From: Christensenella sp. UBA941
Lineage (GTDB): Bacteria; Bacillota; Clostridia; Christensenellales; UBA941
Length of the DNA stretch: 6,519 bases
Reading direction: 5' to 3'
NCBI GenBank assembly: GCA_002293365.1
Contig: DBDD01000029.1
Span: forward strand, 11,447-17,965
The notes below the pieces were generated by a model. The model was not told where the DNA came from, ran no database searches, and saw nothing but the letters and a program-made list of their open reading frames with translations. Both the position numbers and the translations under genes were made by a program. Shown here piece after piece: positions 5,820 through 6,519 of this stretch. The first letter of the stretch is position 1, and each line of letters starts with the position of its first letter.

Positions 5820-5848
5820 ATAATAGCATAAATCCACAAAATTCACAA
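5820..5848 (-). promoter_or_regulatory. Extended -10 promoter for the main aminotransferase operon
   Basis: On the minus strand TTGTGA (5848-5843), a 17-base spacer and TATTAT (5825-5820), with TGC directly before the -10 hexamer forming an extended -10. Transcription would start near 5813, leaving about 25 bases before the TTG start. It begins 15 bases after the mutase stop with no terminator between, so read-through from the mutase gene is also possible. This rests on consensus match only. Confidence 0.6.
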
Positions 5849-5862
5849 TATATCGAGGCAAT

Positions 5863-6519
5863 TTAACGCGGCGGCGGATCCAGCGCTTTGCGGAGCTCCC
5901 GTTCGATCCGCTCCATCGCCTCGGGGCTCTTTCCCTCCGCCCGCATGACCATGATCGGCTGCGTGTTGGAGAGCCGAAGCAGCCCCCAGCCGTCCGGGAA
6001 GTTCACCCGCACGCCGTCGGCTTCGATTACATCGAGTCCGCTTGCTTTAAAACGCGCCCGTACGCGCTCCATAAGCGCCTCCCGGCCATGCTGGGGTATA
6101 TCGACGCGTATCTCCGGCGTCGCGTATGTTTTAGGCAAGTCGCCCATCAGCGCCGACAGCGGCCGCGATTCCCCCGACAAAAGCCTGAGAAGCCGCGCGC
6201 CGGCGTACAGCGCGTCGTCAAAGCCGAAGTACTCGTCCGCGAAGAAGAAATGCCCGCTCATCTCGCCCGCGAACAGCAGGCCCCGTTCCTTCATCGTCGC
6301 CTTGATGAAGGAATGGCCCGTCCTATGGAAAAACGGCCTGCCTCCAAGGCGCTTTAGCTCGTCGAACAGCGTTTGGCTGCATTTGACCTCGATGGGCGCT
6401 TCCTGACCCGGATATTGCTTTAAAAGCTTACGCCAGAACAGGATTTGCAGCATGTCGCCCCAGATGATTTCGCCGCTGTCGCTCACGACGCCCAGCCGGT
6501 CGCCGTCGCCGTCGAAGCC
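5863..6519 (-). CDS. Phosphomannomutase/phosphoglucomutase, AlgC-type (partial, N-terminal half outside window)
   Basis: Alpha-D-phosphohexomutase that interconverts hexose 6-phosphate and 1-phosphate and so supplies sugar 1-phosphates for nucleotide-sugar synthesis in the cytoplasm. Only the last 218 residues are visible. The window edge falls just before the metal-binding loop FDGDGDR (6516-6496). TGHSFIK follows near 6320-6300. The sugar-binding GEMSGH loop is at 6267-6250, followed by the FGFDDALYAGARLLRLLS helix. The C-terminal phosphate-binding loop RLSNTQP is at 5976-5956. Full-length members have about 450-460 residues, so the phosphoserine half lies to the right. The frame stays open to the window edge, and a GTG at 6486 is internal, not a start. 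Preference for mannose, glucose or glucosamine phosphate cannot be told; GEMSGH is typical of PMM/PGM rather than GlmM. The gene has high G+C (about 67 % in one line counted). Confidence 0.94.
   Translation of the reverse strand, partial: GFDGDGDRLGVVSDSGEIIWGDMLQILFWRKLLKQYPGQEAPIEVKCSQTLFDELKRLGGRPFFHRTGHSFIKATMKERGLLFAGEMSGHFFFADEYFGFDDALYAGARLLRLLSGESRPLSALMGDLPKTYATPEIRVDIPQHGREALMERVRARFKASGLDVIEADGVRVNFPDGWGLLRLSNTQPIMVMRAEGKSPEAMERIERELRKALDPPPR

Noticed and set aside
5789..5839. Start of the WbpE-like gene at the in-frame ATG 5839
   Set aside because: It lies between the predicted -35 and -10 boxes, lacks a good ribosome site and adds 17 residues of non-family sequence. The TTG at 5788 is better supported.
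6484..6486. GTG as the start of the mutase
   Set aside because: The frame continues upstream through the metal-binding FDGDGDR loop to the window edge, so this codon is an internal valine.

Overview
The window is one stretch of a bacterial surface-polysaccharide (nucleotide-sugar modification) locus. All eight genes lie on the minus strand, so transcription runs from the right edge to the left edge. The gene at each edge is cut off. Base composition is moderately high (about 55-67 % G+C in most lines I counted). Spacing is tight and Shine-Dalgarno sites are strong. This would fit a Bacillota/Clostridia-type genome, but that is only an inference; no taxonomic marker is present.

Layout in transcription order: (1) the C-terminal half of a phosphomannomutase/phosphoglucomutase (5863-6519, start lies outside); (2) a short gap with a good extended -10 promoter (5820-5848); (3) a DegT-family sugar aminotransferase of the WbpE type with a TTG start (4688-5788); (4) a WbpD/WlbB-type left-handed beta-helix N-acetyltransferase with a C-terminal zinc ribbon (4161-4691); (5) an ArnE-like small four-helix membrane protein (3777-4130); (6) a NodB-like polysaccharide deacetylase-family protein whose true start appears to be a non-ATG codon near 3744-3750; (7) a formyltransferase with an Fmt/ArnA-like two-domain layout (1952-2980); (8) a second gap with a second extended -10 promoter (1880-1908); (9) a Gfo/Idh/MocA sugar oxidoreductase of the WbpB/WlbA type (825-1847); (10) a second DegT-family aminotransferase, cut off by the left edge (1-828). 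Three of the junctions are ATGA stop/start overlaps.

Together the genes suggest synthesis of an acylated amino sugar. The oxidoreductase would make a 3-keto sugar nucleotide, an aminotransferase would aminate it and the WbpD-like enzyme would N-acetylate it. The middle cassette (small membrane protein, deacetylase-like protein, formyltransferase) resembles the formylation, deformylation and flipping logic of the Arn (L-Ara4N) pathway. It could instead edit N-acyl groups (remove acetyl, add formyl). The deacetylase and formyltransferase genes are visibly poorer in G+C than their neighbours and separate the oxidoreductase from the acetyltransferase, which suggests a mosaic locus. No glycosyltransferase, polymerase, RNA gene, mobile element, CRISPR array or convincing terminator is visible. 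No gap exceeds about 110 bases.
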